A DNA stretch of 30,610 nt, taken from positions 1-30,610 of the forward strand of contig CAZOLZ010000025.1 of assembly GCA_964580965.1 (NCBI GenBank), given 5' to 3'. This stretch comes from CAIUKX01 sp964580965. Lineage in GTDB: Bacteria > Bacteroidota > Bacteroidia > Flavobacteriales_D > Crocinitomicaceae. Positions 16,789 to 25,248 of this stretch are shown piece by piece. Both the position numbers and the translations under genes were made by a program. The stretch's first letter is position 1. Each line of letters begins with the position of its first letter. The notes beneath the pieces were generated by a model, which saw only the letters and a list, made by a program, of their open reading frames with translations, was not told the origin of the DNA and did not search any database.

Positions 16789-17712
16789 ATGCAGCAACCA
16801 TTAAAAAATTGGATCTTACTAATTGTTCTTTCTATAATTTGGGGAAGTTCCTTTATCTTGATGAAGAGAGGTATGGAGAGTATGGATGGTCATCTCATTT
16901 TTTCTGATACTCAAGTAGCTTCATTAAGAATGACAATAGCCGGTATAGTGATGTTACCAATAGGTTTGTATCATGTTAAGAAGGTCACAGATTGGAAAAC
17001 TTTTTTTGGCCTAGCAGGTGTAGGTTTCTTTGGTAATTTTTTTCCAGCTTTTTTATTTACTTATGCAGAGAAAGGTTTGTCATCTGGTTACACTGGTATG
17101 ATGAACAGTTTTACACCAGTTTTCACAATAATTTTTGGGTTCATTTTATTTAAAAGTACTTTGAATCGAATGCAAGGGATTGGTTTAGCAATAAGTATTA
17201 TAGGTGTTATTTTATTGATTAAAACAGGGACACAGAAAATTGGTGAATTTGATGGAGCAACCTTACCATATGCTCTTTCTGCAGTTGGCTCTACTGTTTG
17301 TTATGCTTTTAGTTTGAATTTAATGAAACATGTAATACCGCATGTTAAGTCTATTCACGCAACAGCTTTAGCTTTTACTTTTACATTAGGCCCAGCTTTA
17401 TTTGGCTTTTGGAAAACGGATGTTTATGGAACAATTTCAACGAATGAATATGCGTTAGAAGGGTTTTCGTACATTTTAATTTTAGCTATAGTTGGCACTT
17501 CGTTTGCCGTAGTCCTATTTAATAAGTTGACAATTAATTCTACAACATTGTTTGCAAGTAGTGTGACATATCTAATACCTGTAGTGGCAGTTTTTATCGG
17601 TACATTTTTTGGTGAAGTTATACATTTAACACAAATTTTATCAATGATTATGGTATTGTTGGGTGTGTTTGTAGCGAATGGTAGAGTTGATAGATATTTC
17701 AAGAAAGATTAG
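16789..17712 (+). CDS. EamA/DMT-family transporter
   Basis: This 307-residue protein belongs to the drug/metabolite transporter superfamily and is an inner-membrane carrier of unknown substrate. About ten hydrophobic helices arranged as two EamA repeats are visible. The first opens with LLIVLSIIWGSSFILMKRG, the family's WGSSF signature, near residues 11-29. The first repeat ends near GVILLIKTGT (about 140-149). The second runs from about residue 160 to FGEVIHLTQILSMIMVLLGVFVANG at the end. It stands alone, diverging from mraZ and followed 120 bases later by rplU with its own promoter. The substrate cannot be told from the sequence. Confidence 0.88.
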   Translation: MQQPLKNWILLIVLSIIWGSSFILMKRGMESMDGHLIFSDTQVASLRMTIAGIVMLPIGLYHVKKVTDWKTFFGLAGVGFFGNFFPAFLFTYAEKGLSSGYTGMMNSFTPVFTIIFGFILFKSTLNRMQGIGLAISIIGVILLIKTGTQKIGEFDGATLPYALSAVGSTVCYAFSLNLMKHVIPHVKSIHATALAFTFTLGPALFGFWKTDVYGTISTNEYALEGFSYILILAIVGTSFAVVLFNKLTINSTTLFASSVTYLIPVVAVFIGTFFGEVIHLTQILSMIMVLLGVFVANGRVDRYFKKD

Positions 17713-17756
17713 ATGTGTCTAACATTTTTCCTTATTTTTTTGTTGATAACTTACTG

Positions 17757-17782
17757 TTGTAAAGAAAATTTCAGTATATTTG
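17757..17782 (+). promoter_or_regulatory. Putative promoter of rplU-rpmA
   Basis: TATATTTG (17775-17782) matches the Bacteroidetes -7 element. A TTG at 17757-17759 lies 15 bases upstream, somewhat close, and another TTG at 17743-17745 is 29 bases away. The leader to rplU would be about 45 bases. Confidence 0.6.
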
Positions 17783-17832
17783 CCTTCCCAATTTAGGGTA
17801 AAATTGTAATTATTAATTAATATTTAAGCTAT

Positions 17833-18147
17833 ATGTACGCAGTAGTAGAGATAGCAGGGCAGCAGTTTAAGGTGCAAAAAGACCAAAAGTTGTATGTTCA
17901 CCGTTTAGCAGAGGAAGTAGGTTCAGACGTTACGTTTGACAGAGTTCTTTTGGTAGATAACGATGGAAAAATCAATGTTGGCGCCCCAGCTATAACAGGA
18001 GCTTCGGTTTCTGCAAAGGTTAATGACCATGTAAAAGGAGACAAAGTAATTGTTTTCCGTAAAAAAAGACGTAAAGGTTACAAGAAAAGAAATGGTCACC
18101 GTCAGTGTTTTACATCAATCACAATCACAGACATTAAAGCAAAATAA
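17833..18147 (+). CDS. rplU: 50S ribosomal protein L21
   Basis: L21 binds 23S rRNA in the large subunit. The 104-residue sequence starts with the conserved MYAVVEIAGQQFKVQKDQKL. It carries DRVLLVDNDGKINVGAP in the middle and ends with the RNA-binding basic block FRKKRRKGYKKRNGHRQ followed by TSITITDI. The length is normal. The gene forms the usual pair with rpmA, 48 bases downstream. Confidence 0.98.
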   Translation: MYAVVEIAGQQFKVQKDQKLYVHRLAEEVGSDVTFDRVLLVDNDGKINVGAPAITGASVSAKVNDHVKGDKVIVFRKKRRKGYKKRNGHRQCFTSITITDIKAK

Positions 18148-18154
18148 TAAATCA

Positions 18155-18176
18155 TCTTGATTAGCTAATATCAAGA
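18155..18176 (+). other. Hairpin between rplU and rpmA
   Basis: TCTTGAT (18155-18161) can pair with ATCAAGA (18170-18176) around an 8-base loop, immediately after the rplU stop. No T-run follows, so it is not an intrinsic terminator. It may protect or tune the dicistronic mRNA. The role is not shown by the sequence. Confidence 0.4.
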
Positions 18177-18195
18177 AATATAAAATTTTAAAACC

Positions 18196-18465
18196 ATGGC
18201 ACATAAGAAAGGAGTCGGTAGTTCGAAAAACGGTCGTGAATCTGAAAGCAAGCGTTTAGGTGTTAAAATCTTTGGAGGACAAGCTGCTATTGCAGGAAAC
18301 ATTATTGTTCGTCAAAGAGGAACACAACACCACCCAGGTGATAATGTAGGTATCGGTAAAGATCACACATTATTTGCTTTAACTGATGGTATCGTAGAAT
18401 TCCGTAAGAAAAAAGACAATCGTTCATTTGTTTCTGTAGTTCCATTTGAAGGAGCAGAAGCTTAA
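18196..18465 (+). CDS. rpmA: 50S ribosomal protein L27
   Basis: L27 lies near the peptidyl transferase centre of the large subunit. The 89-residue protein begins MAHKKGVGSSKNGRESESKR and continues with the conserved LGVKIFGGQ, GNIIVRQRGTQHHPG and VGIGKDHTLFAL segments. The N-terminus is the direct form (AHKKG), without the cleavable leader found in many Firmicutes. The gene is followed 21 bases later by a strong terminator, so rplU-rpmA is a closed two-gene unit. Confidence 0.98.
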   Translation: MAHKKGVGSSKNGRESESKRLGVKIFGGQAAIAGNIIVRQRGTQHHPGDNVGIGKDHTLFALTDGIVEFRKKKDNRSFVSVVPFEGAEA

Positions 18466-18486
18466 AAAAAGAGCGTAAAAAAATAG

Positions 18487-18515
18487 AAAAGCTGTCCGTT
18501 TGGACAGCTTTTTTT
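18487..18515 (+). terminator. Terminator of rplU-rpmA
   Basis: An 11-bp perfect stem (AAAAGCTGTCC at 18487-18497 with GGACAGCTTTT at 18502-18512), loop GTTT, runs into seven T residues (18509-18515). Confidence 0.9.
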
Positions 18516-18579
18516 ATTTAAAATGCTTTTTTAGTTTAGTTCTTTTTCAATTTAAACGATTAAATTCATAATAATCATT

Positions 18580-18587
18580 TACCTTTG
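18580..18587 (+). promoter_or_regulatory. -7 promoter element of the PQ-loop-like gene
   Basis: TACCTTTG followed by CG matches TAnnTTTG exactly and is 48 bases before the ATG at 18636. At the -33 position only TTA (18560-18562, 17-base spacer) is present. Confidence 0.55.
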
Positions 18588-18635
18588 CGAAATCATTAAA
18601 TTAAGGTTAAAAAGTAATTCTAAAACATTAATGAA

Positions 18636-19229
18636 ATGCTTGCTAATTATTCCTTTTTATTCAACATTTTTGCAGGTTTATTTTTAGCTTCTGCCCAGTT
18701 GGTTTATATAATACAAGTTGTTAATAAGCAGGTTAAACCTAGTGTGATTACGTGGTCTGGATGGTCTTTTCTCGTGGGTATTGCCTTACTTTCACAATGG
18801 GTAGAATTTGGTTGGGATTGGACACTTGTTGGGCATTTATTTTCTGCATTGGGGTGTACCTTTATTGCTTTATTTTCCCTATTTTCTAAAAATTATACAA
18901 TCTTTAAAAAAGATTGGGTGTACTTACTTTTAGGCATATGTTGTATTTTATTGTATGCAATTTCTTCTGATGCATTATTGACAACTTTATTTGCTGTTCT
19001 TGCTGATTTTATTTTGGGCATTCCAACATTTATTAAGGCAATTAAAAATCCGATTAATGAAAAGTCAAGAGGATGGAATATCGCAATCATTAGTTGGGTT
19101 TTAACTATTCTCACTTGCTACCAAAAAGATTTGATTTATTTTCTCTTTCCTTTGTACTGTTTATTGTTTAATGTATTTATGAGTTATTTTACAAACAGTA
19201 AAAGAATACGTAAAGTACAGTTAACGTAA
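18636..19229 (+). CDS. Uncharacterised PQ-loop-like membrane protein
   Basis: I do not recognise a named gene. The 197-residue protein is almost wholly hydrophobic, with about seven membrane segments. Two similar blocks are visible: AQLVYIIQVVNKQVKPSVI plus TWSGW (residues 20-43), and ADFILGIPTFIKAIKNPINE followed by WNIAIISW (about 121-150). This 3-1-3 arrangement with a Q or P in a similar place resembles PQ-loop/SWEET-type transporters, but the exact PQ motif is degenerate. It has its own promoter and stands between two terminators, so it is a single-gene unit. Small-molecule transport is a guess from topology. Confidence 0.75.
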   Translation: MLANYSFLFNIFAGLFLASAQLVYIIQVVNKQVKPSVITWSGWSFLVGIALLSQWVEFGWDWTLVGHLFSALGCTFIALFSLFSKNYTIFKKDWVYLLLGICCILLYAISSDALLTTLFAVLADFILGIPTFIKAIKNPINEKSRGWNIAIISWVLTILTCYQKDLIYFLFPLYCLLFNVFMSYFTNSKRIRKVQLT

Positions 19230-19230
19230 A

Positions 19231-19260
19231 AAAAAAGGCCAACAAAAATGTTGACCTTTT
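19231..19260 (-). terminator. Terminator between the convergent PQ-loop-like and sod genes
   Basis: AAAAGG-C-CAACA (19233-19244) pairs with TGTTG-A-CCTTTT (19249-19260), with one mismatch and an A4 loop. On the minus strand it runs into a stretch of ten T residues, so it mainly ends the superoxide dismutase transcript. The plus-strand T-run is only four bases. Confidence 0.75.
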
Positions 19261-19279
19261 AAACAGTTATTTTTATGCT

Positions 19280-19879
19280 TTATTTTGCAGCTGAAAACTT
19301 CTCAGCTACCTTATCCCAGTCAACCACATTAAAGAAAGCTTTAATATAATCTGGTCTTCTGTTTTGGTAGTTTAAGTAGTATGCATGTTCCCAAACATCC
19401 ATTGCTAAAATTGGAGTTCCGTTACACCCTTCACCCATTAATGGGTTATCTTGATTTGCAGTAGAACAAACTTCTAATTTTCCGTTTGTCACACATAACC
19501 ATGCCCATCCAGATCCAAAACGAGTAGCACCTGCTTTTGCAAATTCTGTTTTGAAGTTTTCAAATGAACCGAATGCTTCATTAATAGCAGCCGCTAATTC
19601 ACTTGTTGGTTCACCACCCTTGTTAGGAGCCATAACTTCCCAAAATAAGTTGTGATTCCAAAAACCACCACCATTGTTTCTAACAGCCGGTTTATCTTTA
19701 CAAACTTTTAAAATTTCTTCGATTGTTTTTCCTTCTAAATCAGTTCCTTCAATCGCAGCATTTAAGTTTGTGATATACGCTTGGTGATGCTTTGAATGGT
19801 GTATTTCCATTGTTCTAGCATCAATATGTGGTTCTAATGCATCGTATGCATACGGTAATTTTGGTAATTCGAAAGCCAT
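19280..19879 (-). CDS. Superoxide dismutase (Fe/Mn family)
   Basis: This cytoplasmic enzyme converts superoxide to oxygen and hydrogen peroxide. The metal ligands of the Fe/Mn family are visible: His27 (EIHHSKHHQAY), His76 (FWNHNLFW), Asp161 and His165 (DVWEHAYYLNYQN). The glutamine in TANQDNPL (Gln143) and the glycines before FWNH are features of Mn-type enzymes, so manganese or dual use is more likely than strict iron. This is a family-level inference. The length of 199 residues is normal and there is no signal peptide. A palindrome resembling a Fur/PerR operator overlaps the promoter. Confidence 0.95.
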   Translation of the reverse strand: MAFELPKLPYAYDALEPHIDARTMEIHHSKHHQAYITNLNAAIEGTDLEGKTIEEILKVCKDKPAVRNNGGGFWNHNLFWEVMAPNKGGEPTSELAAAINEAFGSFENFKTEFAKAGATRFGSGWAWLCVTNGKLEVCSTANQDNPLMGEGCNGTPILAMDVWEHAYYLNYQNRRPDYIKAFFNVVDWDKVAEKFSAAK

Positions 19880-19916
19880 AATTTGTATATTTTATTTGTT
19901 AATAATTCAACTTATC

Positions 19917-19924
19917 CAAAGTTA
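19917..19924 (-). promoter_or_regulatory. -7 promoter element of the superoxide dismutase gene
   Basis: On the minus strand TAACTTTG matches TAnnTTTG, 38 bases before the ATG. The expected -33 region (about 19944-19947) has no TTG but falls inside the palindrome at 19941-19953. Confidence 0.5.
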
Positions 19925-19940
19925 ACGGTTTTGTTTTATT

Positions 19941-19953
19941 TAGAATCATTCTA
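19941..19953. promoter_or_regulatory. Candidate Fur/PerR-type operator before sod
   Basis: TAGAAT-C-ATTCTA is a perfect 6-1-6 palindrome. With its flanking T it fits most of the 7-1-7 pattern TTATAATnATTATAA known for PerR and Fur-family repressors. With a one-base centre it cannot form an RNA hairpin, so a protein site is more likely than a terminator of the upstream gene, which ends at 19964. It covers the -33 region of the sod promoter. Confidence 0.5.
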
Positions 19954-19963
19954 TTTGATTTTT

Positions 19964-22012
19964 TTATTCCTGATCTAATTTCCTCACCATTGTCAAAATA
20001 GTTGCCAATGCGACAGTTTCACCTGTTTCATCATATACATCAACTAAAAATTTAACTATCCCTTTAGCGATATCATCTTCTGAACGTTTTTCTTGGTCAA
20101 TTTTTTCTTTAACTGTAAAACGAACACCAATTGTTGCTCCTGGATATACTGGTTTTGTGAAACGTGCTTCGTCAATTCCGTAGTTTAATAATACAGGACC
20201 TTTTTTCGGATCTACAAATAATCCTGCTGCTTTAGATAGGATGAAATAACCGTGAGCTACTCTTCGTTCGAAAATTGTTCCTTCTAATGAAGTTGCATCC
20301 ATATGAGCATAGAAGTTATCTCCTGAAACGTTTGCAAAATTTACGATATCAGCATCAGAAACAGTATGTTTATGTGTAAAAACTGTTTCTCCAACTACTA
20401 ATTCTTCAAAATGTTTTCTAAATACGTGTGGATTTGCTTCTGGCATTTCTGCCCCAACTTGAAATTGTTGTGTAATATTTGTAATTGTAGTTGGGTGACC
20501 TTGAATAGCTGTTCTTTGTAAATAGTGTAAAATACCTCTTTTGCCTCCCATTTCTTCACCTCCACCAGCTCTTCCTGGTCCACCGTGAGTTAATAGAGGC
20601 ATTGGAGAACCGTGACCTGTACTTTCTTTCGCACAGTCTTTATTTAAAACTAAAATACGTCCGTGTGTTGTTGCAGCCCCAATTACATAATCTCTTGCTT
20701 CTTGATTATTTGGAGTAACGATAGAAGAAACTAATGAACCTTTTCCTAATTTTGCGATTTCAATGGCATCATCTAATTCTTTGTAAGGCATAATGGTAGC
20801 TACAGGTCCAAATGCTTCGATTTCGTGACAAACATGTACATTGAAAGGATCATTGTTTCTGAAAAGGATAGGAGAGAAGAAAGCACCTTTTTCTTTATCG
20901 GCACCAATTACTTCAAAATTATCCATATCACCAAAAACAATTTCTTGAGAATTAGCTAATAATTCTACATTTTCACGAACTCTTTCAACTTGTAATTGTG
21001 TTGCCAATGCTCCCATTCTCACACCTTCTTGACTTGGATCACCAATTTTCGTAGTAGCTAAACGACCTGCAACAGCAGATTGAACTTCATCGATTAAATC
21101 TTCAGGTACAATAATTCTTCTAACTGCAGTACATTTTTGTCCCGCTTTGATTGTTATTTCTTTAACTGTTTCCTTGATGAATAAATCAAATTCTTCCGTT
21201 CCTGGAGTCGCATATTTACCCAAAATAGTTGCATTTAAAGAGTCTGCTTCTAAATTGAAACTTACACTATTTTCAGCGATATGTGGTAAACCTTTTAATT
21301 TTTTTCCAGTTGCAGCACTTCCAGTGAATGTAACTACATTTTCACCAGTTACGTGATCAATAATCCCTCTACCTAAACCACAAACTAATTGTAAAGAACC
21401 TTCAGGTAAAATTCCAGAATCGATGATATCTCTAACCATGACTTCTGTTAAATAACACGTATATTCAGAAGGCTTTACGATAGCTGGAACACCAGCCATT
21501 AAGTTAACAGCGATTTTTTCAAGCATTCCCCAAATCGGGAAGTTAAAAGCATTGATGTGTACTGCTGCACCTTCTTTTGGAACCATTATGTGGTGACCAA
21601 TAAAAGAACCTCCTTTTGATAACGGCGCTGCTTGTCCATCAACATAATAAGGTAAATCAGGAAATTGACGGCGCAATGAAGCATTCGCAAATAAGTTTCC
21701 AATTCCACCTTCAATGTCAATCCAAGAGTCGATTTTAGTAGCTCCCGTCCAAGCACTCACTTGGTAATATTTATTCTTTTTTTCCATTAAGAAAAGCGCC
21801 AAAGCTTTCAACATTCGACCTCTTTCTTGGAAAGTCATTTTACGTAACTTTTGTCCGCCAGTTTTTTTAGCGTATTCCAGCATTGCCTGGTAATCTAATC
21901 CTGCACTAGAAGCTTCACCGATTTTTTCTCCAGTAATAGCGTTGTATAAATTTGTTTCGACACCATCTCCGTCGATCCATTTTCCAAGTACATAATTTTG
22001 ATAACGTTGCAT
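19964..22012 (-). CDS. paaZ: PaaZ-type bifunctional aldehyde dehydrogenase/MaoC-like hydratase
   Basis: In phenylacetate degradation PaaZ opens the oxepin-CoA ring and oxidises the resulting aldehyde. Residues 1 to about 525 form an NADP-type aldehyde dehydrogenase: FTGSAATGKKL (229-239), general base Glu255 (FNLEADSLN) and nucleophile Cys294 (AGQKCTAVRR). Residues of about 535-680 are a MaoC-like hot-dog domain with Asp565 and His570 in SGDNFYAHMD. All four residues sit five positions or fewer from the E. coli PaaZ numbering I recall. The length of 682 residues is full. No other paa gene is in the window, so pathway membership here is inferred from the fusion itself. A related ring-cleaving role (for example in another CoA-linked aromatic route) cannot be excluded. 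Confidence 0.9.
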   Translation of the reverse strand: MQRYQNYVLGKWIDGDGVETNLYNAITGEKIGEASSAGLDYQAMLEYAKKTGGQKLRKMTFQERGRMLKALALFLMEKKNKYYQVSAWTGATKIDSWIDIEGGIGNLFANASLRRQFPDLPYYVDGQAAPLSKGGSFIGHHIMVPKEGAAVHINAFNFPIWGMLEKIAVNLMAGVPAIVKPSEYTCYLTEVMVRDIIDSGILPEGSLQLVCGLGRGIIDHVTGENVVTFTGSAATGKKLKGLPHIAENSVSFNLEADSLNATILGKYATPGTEEFDLFIKETVKEITIKAGQKCTAVRRIIVPEDLIDEVQSAVAGRLATTKIGDPSQEGVRMGALATQLQVERVRENVELLANSQEIVFGDMDNFEVIGADKEKGAFFSPILFRNNDPFNVHVCHEIEAFGPVATIMPYKELDDAIEIAKLGKGSLVSSIVTPNNQEARDYVIGAATTHGRILVLNKDCAKESTGHGSPMPLLTHGGPGRAGGGEEMGGKRGILHYLQRTAIQGHPTTITNITQQFQVGAEMPEANPHVFRKHFEELVVGETVFTHKHTVSDADIVNFANVSGDNFYAHMDATSLEGTIFERRVAHGYFILSKAAGLFVDPKKGPVLLNYGIDEARFTKPVYPGATIGVRFTVKEKIDQEKRSEDDIAKGIVKFLVDVYDETGETVALATILTMVRKLDQE

Positions 22013-22232
22013 AGTTTTATAATTTTTAACGAAGATAGTTATTTAGACTTAAAGACTAAAAGAATCAAGATTTATTGACTTGCAACTTTTAATTAATTTA
22101 TCTTCTATCATTCAAAGTTTAAATTCATAATGAAATTACAAAGAGTTATTTAATTTTTTTGGCTATGATTTAAATTCTTAAAAATAAGCCATTCCTTTCT
22201 ACAGTTCCCGCATAATTTTTTAATTTTACATC

Positions 22233-23351
22233 ATGCAATTTAAAGATGTAATTGGTCAAGAAGAATTGAAAAAACATCTCATTCAAGAGGTGAAAAATGA
22301 TAAAATTAGTCATGCTCAATTGTTCTTAGGAAAACCAGGATTTGGTTCTCTTCCATTGGCTTTATCTTTTGTCCAGTATATTTTTTGTGAGAAGAAAACA
22401 GAAACGGATAGTTGTGGCATTTGTCCATCTTGTAAAAAAGTACAAGATTTACAACATCCAGATTTACATTTCTCTTTTCCTGCCGTTCAAGCAATCGGCA
22501 AGAAGTCAGATGTTTTTCTTGCTGATTGGAGAGAACAAATCAAGTCTGAACCTTACTTCAATTTAAATAATTGGATTGATCGAATCGATGTCAAAGGTAG
22601 AGCACCAATTATTGGTACTGATGAAAGCCAAGAAATCATCAAAAAGCTAAGTCTGAAATCTTACGAAGGTGGTTATAAGGTCATGATGATTTGGATGTCA
22701 GAAACAATGAATGCTACTTGTTCAAATAAATTGCTTAAAATTATAGAAGAACCACCGGCGCGTACGTTATTTATTTTAGTTTCTGAATCCCAAGATAAGT
22801 TGTTACAAACAATATTGTCTCGCACTCAAATTGTTAAAGTTCCCAGATTAAGAGTAGATGAAATTAGTAGCTATTTGAGAAATAATCGTCAGTTACCTTC
22901 TAATCAATCAGATAGTATAGCTTCACGAGCAGAAGGAGATTTTATTGAAGCTTTAGAAGTTCTGAATGAGAATGCAGAAGGAGATGAAAATAGAGAGTTA
23001 TTTATCCAATTGATGCGTGTTTGTTATAAGAAAAATGTAATAGACATGATGGATTGGGCAGAATCTGCTGCGACGCTATCACGTGAAAAACAAAAACTAT
23101 TTTTACGTTATGCACTTCACATGTTTCGTCAAAGCATCGTCAAGAATTATACAGATGATATTTTGACTAGGGTCTCTGATGAAGAAGCTCAATTCTTAAA
23201 AAAATTCTCAAAATTTATTACAGGAAATAACATTTTAGATTTTACGCAAACATTTAATGATGCCCATTTTTATGTTGAGCGTAATGCAAATGCAAAATTA
23301 TTATTTACAAATATTTGTTTTAAGGTAATGCGTTACATACATGTCGCTTAA
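22233..23351 (+). CDS. holB: DNA polymerase III delta prime subunit (HolB-like)
   Basis: This is a clamp-loader subunit of the AAA+ fold. The N-terminus FKDVIGQEELKKHL is followed by HAQLFLGKPGFGSLPLAL (residues 27-44), where the Walker A lysine-serine/threonine is missing (GFGSL instead of GxGKT). It probably does not hydrolyse ATP, like other delta prime subunits. A zinc-module pattern with cysteines at 52, 61, 64 and 67 follows. The conserved MNATCSNKLLKIIEEPP near 170 and the SRTQ arginine-finger motif near 207 identify the family. At 372 residues the length is usual. The dipeptidase gene follows after 18 bases. The region from 22013 to 22232, which separates this gene from the divergent paaZ, has no clear consensus promoter. 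Confidence 0.9.
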   Translation: MQFKDVIGQEELKKHLIQEVKNDKISHAQLFLGKPGFGSLPLALSFVQYIFCEKKTETDSCGICPSCKKVQDLQHPDLHFSFPAVQAIGKKSDVFLADWREQIKSEPYFNLNNWIDRIDVKGRAPIIGTDESQEIIKKLSLKSYEGGYKVMMIWMSETMNATCSNKLLKIIEEPPARTLFILVSESQDKLLQTILSRTQIVKVPRLRVDEISSYLRNNRQLPSNQSDSIASRAEGDFIEALEVLNENAEGDENRELFIQLMRVCYKKNVIDMMDWAESAATLSREKQKLFLRYALHMFRQSIVKNYTDDILTRVSDEEAQFLKKFSKFITGNNILDFTQTFNDAHFYVERNANAKLLFTNICFKVMRYIHVA

Positions 23352-23369
23352 AACAAACAAATTTAAATT

Positions 23370-24755
23370 ATGGAAGCAACACAAAATTACATTACAACAA
23401 ACAAGGAAAAATTCTTAAATGAATTAATTGATTTATTGAAAATTCCTTCAATTTCAGCAGATCCGAGTTATTCAAAAGAGGTCTATCTAACAGCAGATGA
23501 AGTTGCTAATCAATTAAAAGAAGCAGGAGCTGATAAAGTTGAAATTTGTCAAACAGCTGGTTATCCAATTGTTTATGCTGAAAAGATTATTGATTCAAGT
23601 TTACCAACTGTTTTAGTATACGGGCACTACGATGTTCAACCAGCGGACCCTATTGAACTTTGGACAAATCCTGCATTTGAACCAATTGTTAAAAAGACAG
23701 AAATTCACCCAGAAGGTGCTATTTTTGCAAGAGGAGCTTGTGATGATAAAGGTCAAATGTTTATGCATGTAAAAGCATTTGAGGCGATGATGAAAACGAA
23801 TGAACTCCCTTGTAATGTGAAGTTTATGATTGAGGGGGAAGAAGAAGTAGGGAGTAGCAATTTAGCGATTTTCGTAAGAGAGAATAAAGAGAAATTAAAA
23901 GCTGATATCATTTTGGTTTCTGATACAGGAATGTTGGCAAATGATACACCTTCTATCACAACTGGATTGAGAGGCTTAAGTTATGTTGAAGTTGAAGTTA
24001 CTGGTCCAAACAGAGATTTACATTCAGGATTATATGGTGGTTGTGTTGCAAACCCAATCAACATACTATCAAAAATGATTGCTTCTTTACACGATGAGGA
24101 CAATCGTATTATGGTTGAAGGATTCTATGATAATGTTGTTGAATTAACAGCAGAAGAAAGAGCAGAAATGGCAAAAGCACCTTTCAGTCAAGAAGCATAT
24201 AACAAAGCATTGGATATTGATTCTGCATACGGTGAAAAAGGCTATTCTACAATGGAAAGAGGGTCTATTCGTCCTACATTAGATGTAAACGGAATGTGGG
24301 GAGGATACACCGGAGAGGGAGCGAAAACAGTAATTCCTTCTAAAGCGTATGCTAAAATTTCAATGCGATTGGTTCCTAATCAAGGTCCTGATGAAATCAC
24401 AGAAAAATTTGTGAAGCACTTTAACGCAATTGCACCTGAAGGAGTCAAAGTGAAAGTTACCCCTCACCATGGAGGTGAAGCAGCTGTTACTCCTATTGAT
24501 TCCATTGGATACGAAGCAGCATCTATGGCTTATGAAATAACTTTTGGGAAAAAACCAATTCCTGTAAGAAGTGGAGGAAGTATTCCAATTATCGCAATGT
24601 TTGAGAAAGAACTAGGATTAAAAACGGTAATGATGGGGTTTGGTTTAGATAGTGATGCAATTCACTCACCAAACGAACATTACGGGTTATTTAATTACTA
24701 CAAAGGAATTGAAACAATACCATATTTCTACAAATATTTTACTGAATTAAATTAA
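23370..24755 (+). CDS. M20-family dipeptidase
   Basis: This is a cytosolic di-zinc peptidase of the M20 family, closest in appearance to bacterial and eukaryotic nonspecific dipeptidases (CNDP-like). The metal-binding and catalytic residues are visible: His86 and Asp88 in GHYDVQPADP, Asp125/Asp126 in ARGACDDKGQ, Glu156-Glu158 in IEGEEEVGSSN, Asp185 in VSDTGM, and a C-terminal His in DAIHSPNEHYG. The dimerisation domain contains the GPNRDLHSGLYGG motif near 211-223. The length of 461 residues is normal, and no signal peptide is seen. It lies between the clamp-loader gene and a small lipoprotein gene with 13-18-base gaps, so it is probably part of a four-gene unit. Confidence 0.92.
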   Translation: MEATQNYITTNKEKFLNELIDLLKIPSISADPSYSKEVYLTADEVANQLKEAGADKVEICQTAGYPIVYAEKIIDSSLPTVLVYGHYDVQPADPIELWTNPAFEPIVKKTEIHPEGAIFARGACDDKGQMFMHVKAFEAMMKTNELPCNVKFMIEGEEEVGSSNLAIFVRENKEKLKADIILVSDTGMLANDTPSITTGLRGLSYVEVEVTGPNRDLHSGLYGGCVANPINILSKMIASLHDEDNRIMVEGFYDNVVELTAEERAEMAKAPFSQEAYNKALDIDSAYGEKGYSTMERGSIRPTLDVNGMWGGYTGEGAKTVIPSKAYAKISMRLVPNQGPDEITEKFVKHFNAIAPEGVKVKVTPHHGGEAAVTPIDSIGYEAASMAYEITFGKKPIPVRSGGSIPIIAMFEKELGLKTVMMGFGLDSDAIHSPNEHYGLFNYYKGIETIPYFYKYFTELN

Positions 24756-24768
24756 TTCAAATTTCTTC

Positions 24769-25248
24769 ATGAAACCATTTTGGGTTTTACTATTTATTAT
24801 GTTCTTGTTTACTTCTTGTGAAGTATACAAGGACATAAATGTAGAGGCTTTCGAAAATTTAAAAGTTTCCAAAATGGATGGTAGAGAAATTGATTTAGAA
24901 CTTTTTTTACGTGTTGAAAATCCAAATTTCTATGCAGTTAAATTGAAACAAATCGATATTCATTTATTGGTTAATGATAAAACTATCGGAAGTCTATCGT
25001 TGGATAAAAATCGCAAGATTAAACGTAAGTCAACGAAGATTTATAGTTTTCCCGTTAATTTGAAATTGGAGGAAGGTATCCTTTTAAAAATGGTTCAATT
25101 TGCTTTACAACGTAAAGTTGAAGTAAACTTAAAAGGAAAAGTAAAAGGGAGTGTTTTTGGAATTAACCAGACAGAAACGGTTGATGTTGTAAAATCGATC
25201 GATGGAAAATTCTTCAATTTGAAATCCTTAATGAGTAATGGAGACTAA
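24769..25248 (+). CDS. LEA14-like (WHy domain) lipoprotein
   Basis: This 159-residue protein starts with a lipoprotein signal: a hydrophobic stretch ending in the lipobox FTSC, with Cys17 as the presumed lipidated residue. The body (about 30-150) has the alternating beta pattern of LEA type 2/WHy proteins, including LELFLRVENPNFYAVKLKQI with the typical N-P-N motif, a central lysine-rich strand and a final VKGSVFG segment. Homologues are thought to be envelope or stress proteins, but the function here is unknown. The stop overlaps the start of the next gene by 11 bases, so the pair may act together. Confidence 0.8.
   Translation: MKPFWVLLFIMFLFTSCEVYKDINVEAFENLKVSKMDGREIDLELFLRVENPNFYAVKLKQIDIHLLVNDKTIGSLSLDKNRKIKRKSTKIYSFPVNLKLEEGILLKMVQFALQRKVEVNLKGKVKGSVFGINQTETVDVVKSIDGKFFNLKSLMSNGD

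Noticed and set aside
22030..22037. Minus-strand TATCTTCG as the paaZ promoter
   Set aside because: One mismatch to TAnnTTTG and the nearest TTG is 28 bases upstream, so it is not strong enough to list.
22221..22228. TAATTTTA as a -7 element of holB
   Set aside because: It misses the final G and lies only four bases before the ATG, which would make the message almost leaderless. No matching -33 was found.
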